Shown: positions 1-9,381 of the stretch, one piece after another
How positions within the stretch are numbered: position 1 is the stretch's first letter
Layout of the letters: every line of letters begins with the position of its first letter
Source of the DNA: Clostridiales bacterium
GTDB lineage: Bacteria > Bacillota > Clostridia > Lachnospirales > Lachnospiraceae
Assembly (NCBI GenBank): GCA_014799595.1
Contig: JAAVHR010000016.1
Location: 8,756-51,837, forward strand
Length of the DNA: 43,082 nucleotides
Reading direction: 5' to 3'
Notes under the pieces: model-generated
Seen by the model: only the letters and a program-made list of their open reading frames with translations
Databases searched by the model: none
What the model was told of the DNA's origin: nothing
Program-made: the position numbers and the translations under genes

Positions 1-1200
1 AAGTGCCTCTTCTACTTCTTTTGCTGCTGCCTGCACTGCTGGATTCTCCATGGTTGCCTTCTTATCTTTGACTCTTACATTTTCTAAAAGCTGAGGATAA
101 ATTACAACCTCCTTCACCAATTCTGACAAACTGGTCTTCTTTTCCAAAATAACTTCCATAATCATTAATGCAGTTAATACCCCATCTCCAGTTGCTGCAT
201 ATTTGCTAAAAATAATATGTCCAGACTGCTCTCCACCTATAATATGATCATTTTTCATCATATTTTCATAAACATATTTATCTCCAACAGCAGTTTTTTC
301 ATAGGAAATCCCTTTCTTATCTAATGCTTTATATAATCCCAAATTAGACATTACAGTAGTTACAATAGTATTGTTATTCAATTCTCCCTTTTCCTTTAGG
401 TAGCTTCCACATACATAAAGAATTAAATCTCCATCTACTATATTCCCTTTATCATCCACTGCAAGACAGCGGTCAGCATCTCCATCAAAGGCAAATCCCA
501 CATCAAGTCCATTCTCTTTAACATATTCCTGCAACACTTCAATATGTGTAGAACCACAATTGGTGTTGATATTGGTTCCATCTGGATGATTGTTAATAAC
601 ATACGTCTTAGCACCAAGAGCATCAAATACACCCTTTGCAATCTCATAAGCAGATCCATTGGCACAATCTAAACCTACCTTCATATCTTTGAAAGATCGG
701 GTTACCAAGGACATAAGATAGCCGATATAACGATTACGTCCGATTATGTAGTCTGTAGTACGTCCAATCTTCTCTTTTGTAGCAAATGGAATAGCATCCT
801 CCGGTCCATCAATATATTCTTCTATCTTCTGCTCTACTTCAGCCTCCAGTTTGTGTCCCAACCCATTTAATACTTTAATACCATTATCATAAAACGGATT
901 ATGGCTGGCTGAAATCATAATTCCACAATCAAAATTTTCACTTCTTACCACATAAGATACACTTGGTGTAGTAGTCACATGAATTAAATACACATCTGCT
1001 CCACTGGCAGTAAGACCTGCAGACAATGCATCTTCAAACATATAACTGGATCTTCTGGTGTCCTTTCCAATTACAATTCTAGCTTTGTGTTCCTGACCAT
1101 AATAATATCCTAAAAATCTTCCTACCTTATATGCATGCATCACATTCAAATCCACATTTGCTTCCCCACGAAAACCATCTGTTCCAAAATATTTTCCCAT
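1..1200 (-). CDS. glmM: Phosphoglucosamine mutase, C-terminus cut by window start
   Basis: Minus-strand translation from the ATG at 1200 reads MGKYFGTDGFRGEANVDLNVMHAYKVGRFLGYYYGQ...IGKDTRRSSYMFEDALSAGL...ISASHNPFYDNGIKV...AFDGDADRC. It contains the catalytic SASHNP and DGDADR motifs. Confidence 0.95.
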   Translation of the reverse strand, partial: MGKYFGTDGFRGEANVDLNVMHAYKVGRFLGYYYGQEHKARIVIGKDTRRSSYMFEDALSAGLTASGADVYLIHVTTTPSVSYVVRSENFDCGIMISASHNPFYDNGIKVLNGLGHKLEAEVEQKIEEYIDGPEDAIPFATKEKIGRTTDYIIGRNRYIGYLMSLVTRSFKDMKVGLDCANGSAYEIAKGVFDALGAKTYVINNHPDGTNINTNCGSTHIEVLQEYVKENGLDVGFAFDGDADRCLAVDDKGNIVDGDLILYVCGSYLKEKGELNNNTIVTTVMSNLGLYKALDKKGISYEKTAVGDKYVYENMMKNDHIIGGEQSGHIIFSKYAATGDGVLTALMIMEVILEKKTSLSELVKEVVIYPQLLENVRVKDKKATMENPAVQAAAKEVEEAL

Positions 1201-1243
1201 ATTTTTCTTCCTTTCTAATCCACTGATATAATTCCTAAAATCT

Positions 1244-1377
1244 GTAACTGTTCAGATACATGAACAGTTACGTTCTAAGCCCATGAAGATTCGCCTTCGG
1301 CGAAGGGCTTAGAACAATCAACTTTCATTTTTCTTACGAAACACGCAGTAAATGCGTGTTTCTACCTGAATAATTCC
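1244..1377 (+). mobile_element. MITE-like palindromic element, copy A (134 bp)
   Basis: Starts GTAACTGTTCAG and ends CTGAATAATTCC (degenerate TIR). Near-identical inverted copy of 15294-15427. TAAAATCT is duplicated at 1236-1243 and 1378-1385, within a 16-bp direct repeat ATAATTCCTAAAATCT at 1228-1243 and 1370-1385. Confidence 0.85.
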
Positions 1378-1426
1378 TAAAATCTTTATTTTTCATTGTA
1401 TCACAGCCTTTTATGCGTGTAAAGAA

Positions 1427-1459
1427 CAAAAAAGAGCCATTGTTTTACAACAACAGCCC
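1427..1459 (-). terminator. Probable rho-independent terminator downstream of the SASP gene
   Basis: Minus strand GGGCTGTTGTT-gtaa-AACAATGGCTC followed by TTTTTT. Confidence 0.55.
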
Positions 1460-1489
1460 TTCTCGTTTTTAGTACGTCATACTCTTTAG

Positions 1490-1667
1490 CCTCAATTATT
1501 TATGACATATATTGCAGACCGCTGCTATCGCAGTTATGTGCTGCTTGACAGCATCACCTTTCTGCAATTATCGTCAATTGACCTATTAAGGCATGACAAT
1601 GTCTTTATTTGTAAACCTTCGGTTTACATAAGACTTAGGTCATGCTTAAGGTCGTGAATAACCTCGG
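1490..1667. repeat. Second intergenic repeat type with CCTCAATTATT ends
   Basis: Left end CCTCAATTATTTATGACATATATTGCAG; right end GTCGTGAATAACCTCGG is an imperfect reverse complement. Contains the internal hairpin GTAAACC-ttc-GGTTTAC. Related ~28-bp motifs lie at about 3464-3490, 24612-24639 and 29600-29627. Confidence 0.5.
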
Positions 1668-1671
1668 TTTA

Positions 1672-1887
1672 CTATTTCTCTGATTTACCAGACATAGATT
1701 CTTCCTGACGCTTAATCATCTGACGAACCATTTCTCCACCAACAGAACCATTCTGTGCACTGGTTAAATCGCCATTATATCCAGCTTTTAAAGGTACTCC
1801 TAATTCGTCAGCAACTTCCATTTTGAAACGATCCATAGCTTCTTTTGCTTCTGGAACTTCCATTCTTCCTGAACTATTGTTAGCCAT
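1672..1887 (-). CDS. Small acid-soluble spore protein, alpha/beta type
   Basis: MANNSSGRMEVPEAKEAMDRFKMEVADELGVPLKAGYNGDLTSAQNGSVGGEMVRQMIKRQEESMSGKSEK is a typical SASP with the FKMEVADELG germination-protease region. The start is set at the internal Met, preceded by GGAGGTG. Confidence 0.92.
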   Translation of the reverse strand: MANNSSGRMEVPEAKEAMDRFKMEVADELGVPLKAGYNGDLTSAQNGSVGGEMVRQMIKRQEESMSGKSEK

Positions 1888-2156
1888 ATTGTCACACCTC
1901 CATTTCAGTAAGTGATTAATTTGGATAAGCGGAGACGATATCCACTTATCCTTTGTTTTCACGCCGGTCTGTAGATATTTGTCTTGCTTATCTTAATTCT
2001 AGTATGTGCGTTTCCTTTCACAATATTCTGGGAAATTTTGTTATCCATTATGTAAATCAAACTTGAAAAATATACTGATACCCTTTATGATGTAAAAGTG
2101 ATGGTAAACTGACTAACTACAAAACAGACATTTATATTTTTACAAAGGAGTATATT

Positions 2157-3425
2157 ATGGAAAAATTAATGGTTAGAGTAAAAAGAAAAGCAATGCATGC
2201 CAGAATGTCTATACTATATCTTATCAAATGGTTTTCCTGTGCTTCAATTACTGGAATTGTATGCGGATTAGTAGGAAGTGCTTTTCATAAGGCTGTAGAA
2301 CAGGCAACTTCACTTCGTGTCCAACACCCAATCCTAATTTGTTTCCTTCCATTTGCCGGACTAGCAATTGTAGGCTTCTATCATATTACTAATATGTTAG
2401 AAGATGGCGGAACAAATCGTATTATAGCTTCCATTCGCAGTTCAAAAGCAATTCCATTCCGAATGGCACCTTTGATTTTTATTTCAACTGTAATTACTCA
2501 TCTTTTCGGAGGCTCTTCTGGACGAGAAGGTGCTGCACTGCAGATTGGCGGCAGTATTGGTTCTACCCTCGGCAGTATCTTCCGGCTGGACGAAAAAGAC
2601 ATCCATATCATTACTATGTGTGGTATGAGTGGAGTATTTGCTGCACTGTTTGGCACTCCGGTTACTGCTACTATTTTTAGTATGGAGGTTATCAGTGTAG
2701 GTGTCCTTTATTATGTGGCATTTATTCCTTGTCTGCTCTCTGCTATTCTTGCTTTTGATATTGCCAAATATTTTGGTATGAAACCTGTATTCTACCACCT
2801 TGCTTCTATCCCAGAAGCAGATTTACCAACTATATTAAGAGTAGTGATTCTTGCAGCTCTTTGTGCTATAGTTAGTATGATTTTCTGCTTTGCCCTCCAT
2901 AAGACAACCAACTGGTATAAACGGCTTTTATCAAATGCTTATCTTCGTATACTGGTAGGAGGTTTTTTGGTAGTAGTCCTTACCTTTTTGGTACAAAGCC
3001 AAGACTACAACGGTACTGGTATGCATATCGTATCTGCTGCAATTTCAGGACAGGCAAAACCAGAAGCCTTCCTGTTAAAACTTATCTTTACGGCACTTAC
3101 CTTAGGTGCTGGATTTAAAGGTGGTGAAATTGTTCCTTCTTTCTTTATTGGAGCTACCTTTGGTAATATTGCTGGTGCACTGCTTGGACTTCCTCCTTGT
3201 TTTGGTGCTGCAATTGGTCTTATTTCCATGTTTTGTGGTGTTGTAAACTGCCCAATTGCATCTCTGCTTCTTAGCTTAGAATTATTTGGAGCAGAAGGAC
3301 TTATGCTCTTTTGCCTTGCCTGTGCTGTCAGTTATGTATTATCTGGTTATTACAGCTTATACAGCAGCCAGAAAATTGTATATTCCAAATTATCACCAAC
3401 TTATATTAATAAAAGTACTTATTAA
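2157..3425 (+). CDS. ClC-family voltage-gated chloride channel / H+/Cl- antiporter
   Basis: 422 aa, polytopic, with the GGSSGREGAALQIGGSIGS selectivity motif and GAGFKGGEIVPSFFIGATFG. Confidence 0.92.
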   Translation: MEKLMVRVKRKAMHARMSILYLIKWFSCASITGIVCGLVGSAFHKAVEQATSLRVQHPILICFLPFAGLAIVGFYHITNMLEDGGTNRIIASIRSSKAIPFRMAPLIFISTVITHLFGGSSGREGAALQIGGSIGSTLGSIFRLDEKDIHIITMCGMSGVFAALFGTPVTATIFSMEVISVGVLYYVAFIPCLLSAILAFDIAKYFGMKPVFYHLASIPEADLPTILRVVILAALCAIVSMIFCFALHKTTNWYKRLLSNAYLRILVGGFLVVVLTFLVQSQDYNGTGMHIVSAAISGQAKPEAFLLKLIFTALTLGAGFKGGEIVPSFFIGATFGNIAGALLGLPPCFGAAIGLISMFCGVVNCPIASLLLSLELFGAEGLMLFCLACAVSYVLSGYYSLYSSQKIVYSKLSPTYINKSTY

Positions 3426-3492
3426 ACTAAGGTAACTAAGCTTATTTACAACCTTAAACATGATATAAGTCGCCAATAATTGAGGATAAATT

Positions 3493-3542
3493 AAAAGCCT
3501 ATGAAGTATCTTCTTAATTACAGACATTTCATAGGCTTTTTA
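3493..3542. terminator. Bidirectional terminator between convergent genes
   Basis: AAAAGCCTATGAA ... TTTCATAGGCTTTT hairpin with A/T tracts on both sides. Confidence 0.75.
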
Positions 3543-3553
3543 GCAATATTCAA

Positions 3554-5131
3554 TTAGTTTGTTAAACCAGCAAAATATGATTTCACAATTTCCTTCATAG
3601 AATCTGGCACTTTATTACTTTCTACATCACTATATGCCTGATTCGCATAATCTCCAACTACCTGGCTATAATTTACAGAATTCCCTGCCCATGCAAGTCC
3701 ATTCTTAGAACTTTGGGTATAAGACTGACCATCCCCACTGTTTTTACCAGTAAGATTTTCATCATCTCCTACTTTTTCAGGAATGGTTACTTCCTCTGAA
3801 GTATTCTTTACATATTCTTTTTCCACACCGTTTTTACTTCCAGTATTATAGCCACCTCCATTTCCTGAACCATTACCATTTCCATTTCCTGAACTACTGC
3901 CACTTCCCGAACTTCCACTTCCCGAACCATTTCCACCTGTTCCGCCTTCTCCATTGTTGCCATTTGAACCAGAAGATCCTCCCATTGAAGCAGTTGCCTG
4001 TTCAGACACATTTGCATTTCCTGCGGAAGCTAACATTTGAGACATTTGTCCACTTAGTGCTTGCAGTTGCTGATTAGACAAATTACTATTTGACAAAGCA
4101 TTATTGGCTTGTGCTAAGGCTTGGGTAAGCTGCTGCATATCCTGAGCCGATAATAACCCATTACTTGCTGCTTGTTGTACTTCTTCAGACAATTCCATAA
4201 GTTCTGTGGAGTTGCTTTGGTTTCCATTATTTTCCTCTTCGGATTGTTCTTTCTGACCATTTCCCTCTGACTGGCCAAGCTGCTTCTGTAACTGTTCTAA
4301 TTGCTCATTTAAAGCCTTTTCCTGTTCTTCTTGTTCTTTTTCTTCTGCTGTTTTCTTTATCATATCTTTTTTTTCTAATATTTCGGAAAGTTGGCGGCTA
4401 AGCTCGCTATCCTGTTTTTCTAATTCATTCTTAAGTTTTGTCTCCATGCGTTCTTTTGCCTTTTCTAAATCCTTTTCTTTTTCAGACTCTTTAATTTCTT
4501 TCAAAGAATCTTCCAAAATTTTTTGCAATTCGGCTAACTCTGCTTTATTTACCTCTTCTAGCTTCGCTACTTCCTTCTTTACTTCCTCTACCTTATCTTT
4601 TTCTTCTTCTACTACTTTCTTCAACTCATGAAGTGCTAATGCTTGACTCTTTGCATTAGAGGGTATAATTGCAGCAATGAAAAATGCTAAAGCAGAGAAT
4701 CCTAATAAAAGCATATTGGTAAAAGACCATTTAAATGGCAGTCTCTCTTTTATGGAATACATAGAAATGGCATCCAATGTTCTTTGTTTTTGCAAAGAAC
4801 TGATGGCATCCTTCTTTTCTTTTAATTCCATAGAAGTAACCAATTGCTCATCCATACCCTTACTATCTATGATAAGTGCAATTTCCTGATTATTCGGGCA
4901 ACGGATTATGGTATATAAAAGCCCAAGAACTATAGTTATGCCAACAGTCATCATTGCCCAATAAAACGAACCATATATCGGAAAAAATAATGCTGCCACA
5001 TGTATACTGGTTCCCACCAATAATCCTATAATAGCAAAAACAATCGAATTTTGTAGTAATAAATTCCCTATAATTTTTCTTTTTGCTTTCCGAAAAAAGC
5101 TCCAAATTTTTTTATCTTCCATTTTCCTCAC
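3554..5131 (-). CDS. Membrane protein with coiled coil and Gly/Ser/Asn-rich segment, unknown function (ABC cluster)
   Basis: 525 aa. Two N-terminal TM segments, a third at FSALAFFIAAIIPS, a long Glu/Lys coiled coil, then a low-complexity GSGSGSSGSGSSSGNGNGNGSGNGGG region. Co-directional and adjacent to the ABC genes. Confidence 0.75.
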   Translation of the reverse strand: MRKMEDKKIWSFFRKAKRKIIGNLLLQNSIVFAIIGLLVGTSIHVAALFFPIYGSFYWAMMTVGITIVLGLLYTIIRCPNNQEIALIIDSKGMDEQLVTSMELKEKKDAISSLQKQRTLDAISMYSIKERLPFKWSFTNMLLLGFSALAFFIAAIIPSNAKSQALALHELKKVVEEEKDKVEEVKKEVAKLEEVNKAELAELQKILEDSLKEIKESEKEKDLEKAKERMETKLKNELEKQDSELSRQLSEILEKKDMIKKTAEEKEQEEQEKALNEQLEQLQKQLGQSEGNGQKEQSEEENNGNQSNSTELMELSEEVQQAASNGLLSAQDMQQLTQALAQANNALSNSNLSNQQLQALSGQMSQMLASAGNANVSEQATASMGGSSGSNGNNGEGGTGGNGSGSGSSGSGSSSGNGNGNGSGNGGGYNTGSKNGVEKEYVKNTSEEVTIPEKVGDDENLTGKNSGDGQSYTQSSKNGLAWAGNSVNYSQVVGDYANQAYSDVESNKVPDSMKEIVKSYFAGLTN

Positions 5132-5161
5132 TCCCTATCCAAAAAATCCTTTCCTTAATTC

Positions 5162-6061
5162 CTATGCCTGTTTTGATTTCTTTACTTTTTTAATAGGATT
5201 CAAACGTTTTGTTGCAAGGAATAAGCATAAAAATGCCACAAGAAGCTGTGCAATAATACTAATAATCAACCAAGTCCCAGGCTCCATATTTCCCCAGAAA
5301 TTATTTGACATTCCATTTAAGGAAATACCCTGAAAAACCCTTGCTGTCACTATCTGATTACAAATAAGTGCTAAAACAGAGATCAGTGGATTCAATAAAT
5401 TTATCACTACTAGATTACCTACATCTACTGCAGTTTTTCCATCGGCATTCGCCTCTTTTACCGCATAAACAATTGGAACTATCGCATAAAATACAATAGA
5501 TGTAAGAATCAACATTCCATAGGTGTACACTGTTGCAACAATAGACTTCTTAAAAATGGTAGAAAATAAAATACCAAAACTTCCCAAATAAATTGCAAGT
5601 ACAAACACATATAACATAATCTGTACCATATCCCATACAGTAACACCACCTATAGAAAAAACAATACAAAGGATTGGCAAACTGGATATGATATAAAGTA
5701 ACAAGGTACTAATGGAAGATACCAGTTTTCCTGTTACAATCTGCCAAGGTGTCAAACGTGTAGTCAAAAGTATCTCTAATGTCTGTTTTTCTCTCTCTGA
5801 TGCGATAGAGCCTGCTGTAATTGCCGGAATAACAAACGCTATCATAGCCATTTCCATAACAGCAATGATTGCATAAAGATAAATGACTGAACTTAGATTC
5901 ACATAACTATATGAAGTACCACCTGATATATCAAACATAATGTAATACGCAAACAGACCAAGAGCTGCTAATATACCATTAAATACAAATAATCCCACTG
6001 CTGTCTTTTTTGTTCTGACAGACAATTTCATTTCTTTTATACAAACCGGATTTCTAAACAT
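5162..6061 (-). CDS. ABC-2 type transporter permease
   Basis: 299 aa, about six TM helices, PAITAGSIASEREKQTLEILLTTRLTPWQIVTGKL motif typical of ABC-2 permeases. Confidence 0.88.
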   Translation of the reverse strand: MFRNPVCIKEMKLSVRTKKTAVGLFVFNGILAALGLFAYYIMFDISGGTSYSYVNLSSVIYLYAIIAVMEMAMIAFVIPAITAGSIASEREKQTLEILLTTRLTPWQIVTGKLVSSISTLLLYIISSLPILCIVFSIGGVTVWDMVQIMLYVFVLAIYLGSFGILFSTIFKKSIVATVYTYGMLILTSIVFYAIVPIVYAVKEANADGKTAVDVGNLVVINLLNPLISVLALICNQIVTARVFQGISLNGMSNNFWGNMEPGTWLIISIIAQLLVAFLCLFLATKRLNPIKKVKKSKQA

Positions 6062-6064
6062 TTT

Positions 6065-6991
6065 TTATTCCTCCTCATTTCCTGTAATCTGCATAAACAA
6101 GGATTCCAAATTTCCTTCTTCTCTTCCATAAGAAGAAATAACTGCTCCATGTCTAACCATATCGCCAAGTAATCTGCCTTCTTCCATGCTGTTTCCCTGA
6201 AATCCAATATATACCTTATCACTACGGATAGAAATATTTTCAATAGCTGGATTCTCTTTTAGGAAATGTATCGTTTCGTCTTGACCTTCTTCAAATTTGA
6301 CAACTAATGGATTAGAACTATTCATTCTTGACATAATTTCATCTACTGTTCCACTGACAACAAGCTTTCCATGCTCTACAATTCCCACATTCGTGCACAT
6401 TTCTGCAAGCTCAGGAAGAATATGGGAACTAATTAGAATAGTTTTCCCCATATCTGACAAATTCCGTAGAATCTCTTTCATCTCAAAACGTGCCCTTGGA
6501 TCCAGTCCCGATGCAGGCTCATCTAAAATGAGAAGTTCCGGATTGTGAATCAAACATCTTGATAAGCATAGTCTTTGCTTCATTCCTCTTGACAATCCAT
6601 CTACATAAGCATTCTCTTTATCTGCCAAATTTACAAGATCCATCATTTCTAAACAAAGTTTTCTTGCTGACTTTCCATAAAATCCATAAATGGATGCAAA
6701 AAATTCCATATATTCGATTGCCTTTAAGTTGTCATAAACACCAAAGAAATCCGGCATATATCCAATCTTGTCTTTTACCTTAGTAGGGTGAGCTGTTACA
6801 TTTACATCCCCCACCATAACTGTGCCTCCATCTGCCGAAAGCAGCCCAGACATAATACGCATGGTCGTTGTTTTCCCTGCACCATTTGGTCCTACAAAAC
6901 CAAATAATTCACCTTTTTTTATATCCAAATTCATACCATCTAAAGCTTGAAATTTTCCATAATTTTTTCTTAATTCCTCTATCTTAACCAT
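6065..6991 (-). CDS. ABC transporter ATP-binding protein
   Basis: Walker A GPNGAGKTT, signature LSRGMKQRL, Walker B LLILDEP. Confidence 0.95.
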   Translation of the reverse strand: MVKIEELRKNYGKFQALDGMNLDIKKGELFGFVGPNGAGKTTTMRIMSGLLSADGGTVMVGDVNVTAHPTKVKDKIGYMPDFFGVYDNLKAIEYMEFFASIYGFYGKSARKLCLEMMDLVNLADKENAYVDGLSRGMKQRLCLSRCLIHNPELLILDEPASGLDPRARFEMKEILRNLSDMGKTILISSHILPELAEMCTNVGIVEHGKLVVSGTVDEIMSRMNSSNPLVVKFEEGQDETIHFLKENPAIENISIRSDKVYIGFQGNSMEEGRLLGDMVRHGAVISSYGREEGNLESLFMQITGNEEE

Positions 6992-9362
6992 TCTTCTTTA
7001 CCTCCTTTGTGAGGGAAATTACTGGAACATAAATATCTCCTTCTTCTTTGTTCTTGGCACTCATACGGATTCGTACAATATTTTCTTTCCCTACATATTT
7101 CTCTACATCTGTTACTTCTCCCTCTTGATCCGCTTTAAAAATGACCTCATATTTTTTTGTTTCCCAGTTGTATGCTTCAATCTCGCCTTCGTAAAGTTCT
7201 CCATAATATTGTCCGATACTTTTGTTAATAGAAGGATTCAATAGTTCAGAAAAATAAATTTCTGTTAAACGTTCATTCTCTTCCAATGTATATTCTATCA
7301 CAAGGTCTTCATCTAAATATGCAGTATGATCACCAGAATAATAGGAACCTTTCACAACCACACCTTCTGGCATAATATCTGGAACATAGATCTCTCCATT
7401 ATCTGCTCTATAGCTAATTTTAATTGGGAATTTCACCAAAGAAATACCATAGCTTTTTATTCCCCATCTTTCTTTCACAGTAGCAGCATCAGTATCCATA
7501 TATCCATATACTACATCTTTCTGTTGCCCGTTATCGATATAGTTTTGAAAGACATCATCCAGCGCATCGACATATCTGGCTTCCTCTAAAGACCATTTTT
7601 GTTTATCTGAATTTACCCCCAAAATCTTATAATAATTGCTTTGTTGTCCATAACTATATGTATAAAGAGTAAAAGGTTTTTTGTTGGTTATTTCTACCTT
7701 TTCCCCAGGTTTAATTGTACCCAATTTGTATAGTTTTTGTTCTGTCCAAAGAACTGCATTTTTTATGGTAAATCCTGTTTCATTGATAAAGGTTCCACTG
7801 AGGGTTGCATTTAGATAATGCATATCACTTTGATAATTTCCATCTAGGGTTTCTTCACTCTCTGACACTAATTTCGCTGTTTCAAATGCCTGATTATTCT
7901 TTAATGCAATTATTTTTTTATTATCTTTAGTTATAAATCCGATATTATAATCATCATATCCCTCATTATCATAATCATCATAATAGCTAAAAGCAGATTT
8001 TGCATATACTTGTGTTTTCTCTGGCACTGCAATTTCATAATCAGCATTGTTTGATGATGCAACATCCATATAAGTTATATTTTTTACATTAGAATTGCCT
8101 TCCTCCTGAAATTCCATTACTTGTGTATAATTCATATAAGTTCCACTTATACGGGTTTTGGATCCTATAGCAATAATCACACCAGCAAATATTACACCTA
8201 TTATTGGCACCACTGCCCATGTCCATTCCAATTTATCTTTTTTCTTTAAAACCAAAAATACACCTATAGTAATAAGAATAATGTATATGCATAACACAAT
8301 TGCAAAGTTTTTAATAGATGGTATCTCATTTGCACCTTTCAGAATAGAATCTGCCCCAAAACCATAATAGGAATAACTATAATTATCTGTCCCATTTTCC
8401 AACCGTTCCTGCAATACTGTACTATACTGTCTCTTTATTGCATTTATATATTCATAACCTTTTTTACTCCATGCAGATTTATCTATCCCCAGATTTTTAT
8501 TTGCCACACAAATTACTCCAAGTCCTTTTTCTACTTTATGTAATACAATATCATCTATGATATCATCTATTATCTTTTCTCCTTGAAAAGAAATATCTGC
8601 AATTCCTTGTTCTGCATTACCAATTCTGCCAGTTAAATAATCATCTTGGAACATCCCAAGAGTCCGATTCACCTGTTCACCTGTTCCAACAATTAAAGTA
8701 CCACCATGTTCTACCCACTCTTTTATTGCCTCATACTGCTCTTTTTCTAAATCTCCTGTATTAAAATTGTTGATAAGCAATACATCCATTACATTCATTC
8801 CAAAAGAAGAAATATCTTCTTTGCTTAGATATGCCACCTTTTCACGATCCCAGTAGCCTAACTCCTGTTTTTCGTCAGATAAAATTCCAATCAAACACTG
8901 TTCTTCTGTAAGTATGGATACTTTTACTTTCTTTTTGGCTAAAATATTTTCCTTCTTATCTGTAATATGTACCATAATACGATTGCTATTGTTAGTCCAT
9001 CTCATTTCCTGGCTAACTGTTTTTGTTTCCCCGGCTGCCAGTACTAAATCTGTCTGGTACATTATATTTTTCCCATAATCTTCATTTATCATGATAACCT
9101 GTATATATCCGGTAAAATCTTCTTCATTATTTGTAACTGTGGTTACCAGCTCCATATTCTCATTACGTCTTACATAATTGCCCATTCTGGCTTTGCTATC
9201 CACAACAAATCTTTCTTTTTTCTCTTTGGTGTTTTTATCTCCTGTTTCAGCCTGTGCCACTGTATTCATAAGACACAAATTCAAAATCCCAATCATACTA
9301 ACAATCATAAATGCATATAAGAAAATAATATGTTTTATACTAACACTTTTTTTCCCTTTCAT
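6984..9362 (-). CDS. Large membrane protein, GATase-like domain and ectodomains; paralogue of 11436-13751
   Basis: 792 aa with signal peptide, a GATase-like stretch (DVLLINNF...EWVEHGGTLIVGTGE), two central TM helices and a C-terminal ectodomain. Overlaps the ABC ATPase start. Confidence 0.8.
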   Translation of the reverse strand: MKGKKSVSIKHIIFLYAFMIVSMIGILNLCLMNTVAQAETGDKNTKEKKERFVVDSKARMGNYVRRNENMELVTTVTNNEEDFTGYIQVIMINEDYGKNIMYQTDLVLAAGETKTVSQEMRWTNNSNRIMVHITDKKENILAKKKVKVSILTEEQCLIGILSDEKQELGYWDREKVAYLSKEDISSFGMNVMDVLLINNFNTGDLEKEQYEAIKEWVEHGGTLIVGTGEQVNRTLGMFQDDYLTGRIGNAEQGIADISFQGEKIIDDIIDDIVLHKVEKGLGVICVANKNLGIDKSAWSKKGYEYINAIKRQYSTVLQERLENGTDNYSYSYYGFGADSILKGANEIPSIKNFAIVLCIYIILITIGVFLVLKKKDKLEWTWAVVPIIGVIFAGVIIAIGSKTRISGTYMNYTQVMEFQEEGNSNVKNITYMDVASSNNADYEIAVPEKTQVYAKSAFSYYDDYDNEGYDDYNIGFITKDNKKIIALKNNQAFETAKLVSESEETLDGNYQSDMHYLNATLSGTFINETGFTIKNAVLWTEQKLYKLGTIKPGEKVEITNKKPFTLYTYSYGQQSNYYKILGVNSDKQKWSLEEARYVDALDDVFQNYIDNGQQKDVVYGYMDTDAATVKERWGIKSYGISLVKFPIKISYRADNGEIYVPDIMPEGVVVKGSYYSGDHTAYLDEDLVIEYTLEENERLTEIYFSELLNPSINKSIGQYYGELYEGEIEAYNWETKKYEVIFKADQEGEVTDVEKYVGKENIVRIRMSAKNKEEGDIYVPVISLTKEVKKNG

Positions 9363-9381
9363 AATTTCTTTTCCTTTCTAT

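Noticed and set aside
438-665. ORF 438..665 and many other short ORFs in the track, antisense or overlapping
   Set aside because: They lie inside well-supported genes (here glmM) in other frames and have no recognisable protein features.
3808-4017. Met/Val/Glu-rich ORF within the 525-aa protein
   Set aside because: It is an alternate-frame translation of the Gly/Ser/Asn-rich low-complexity region.
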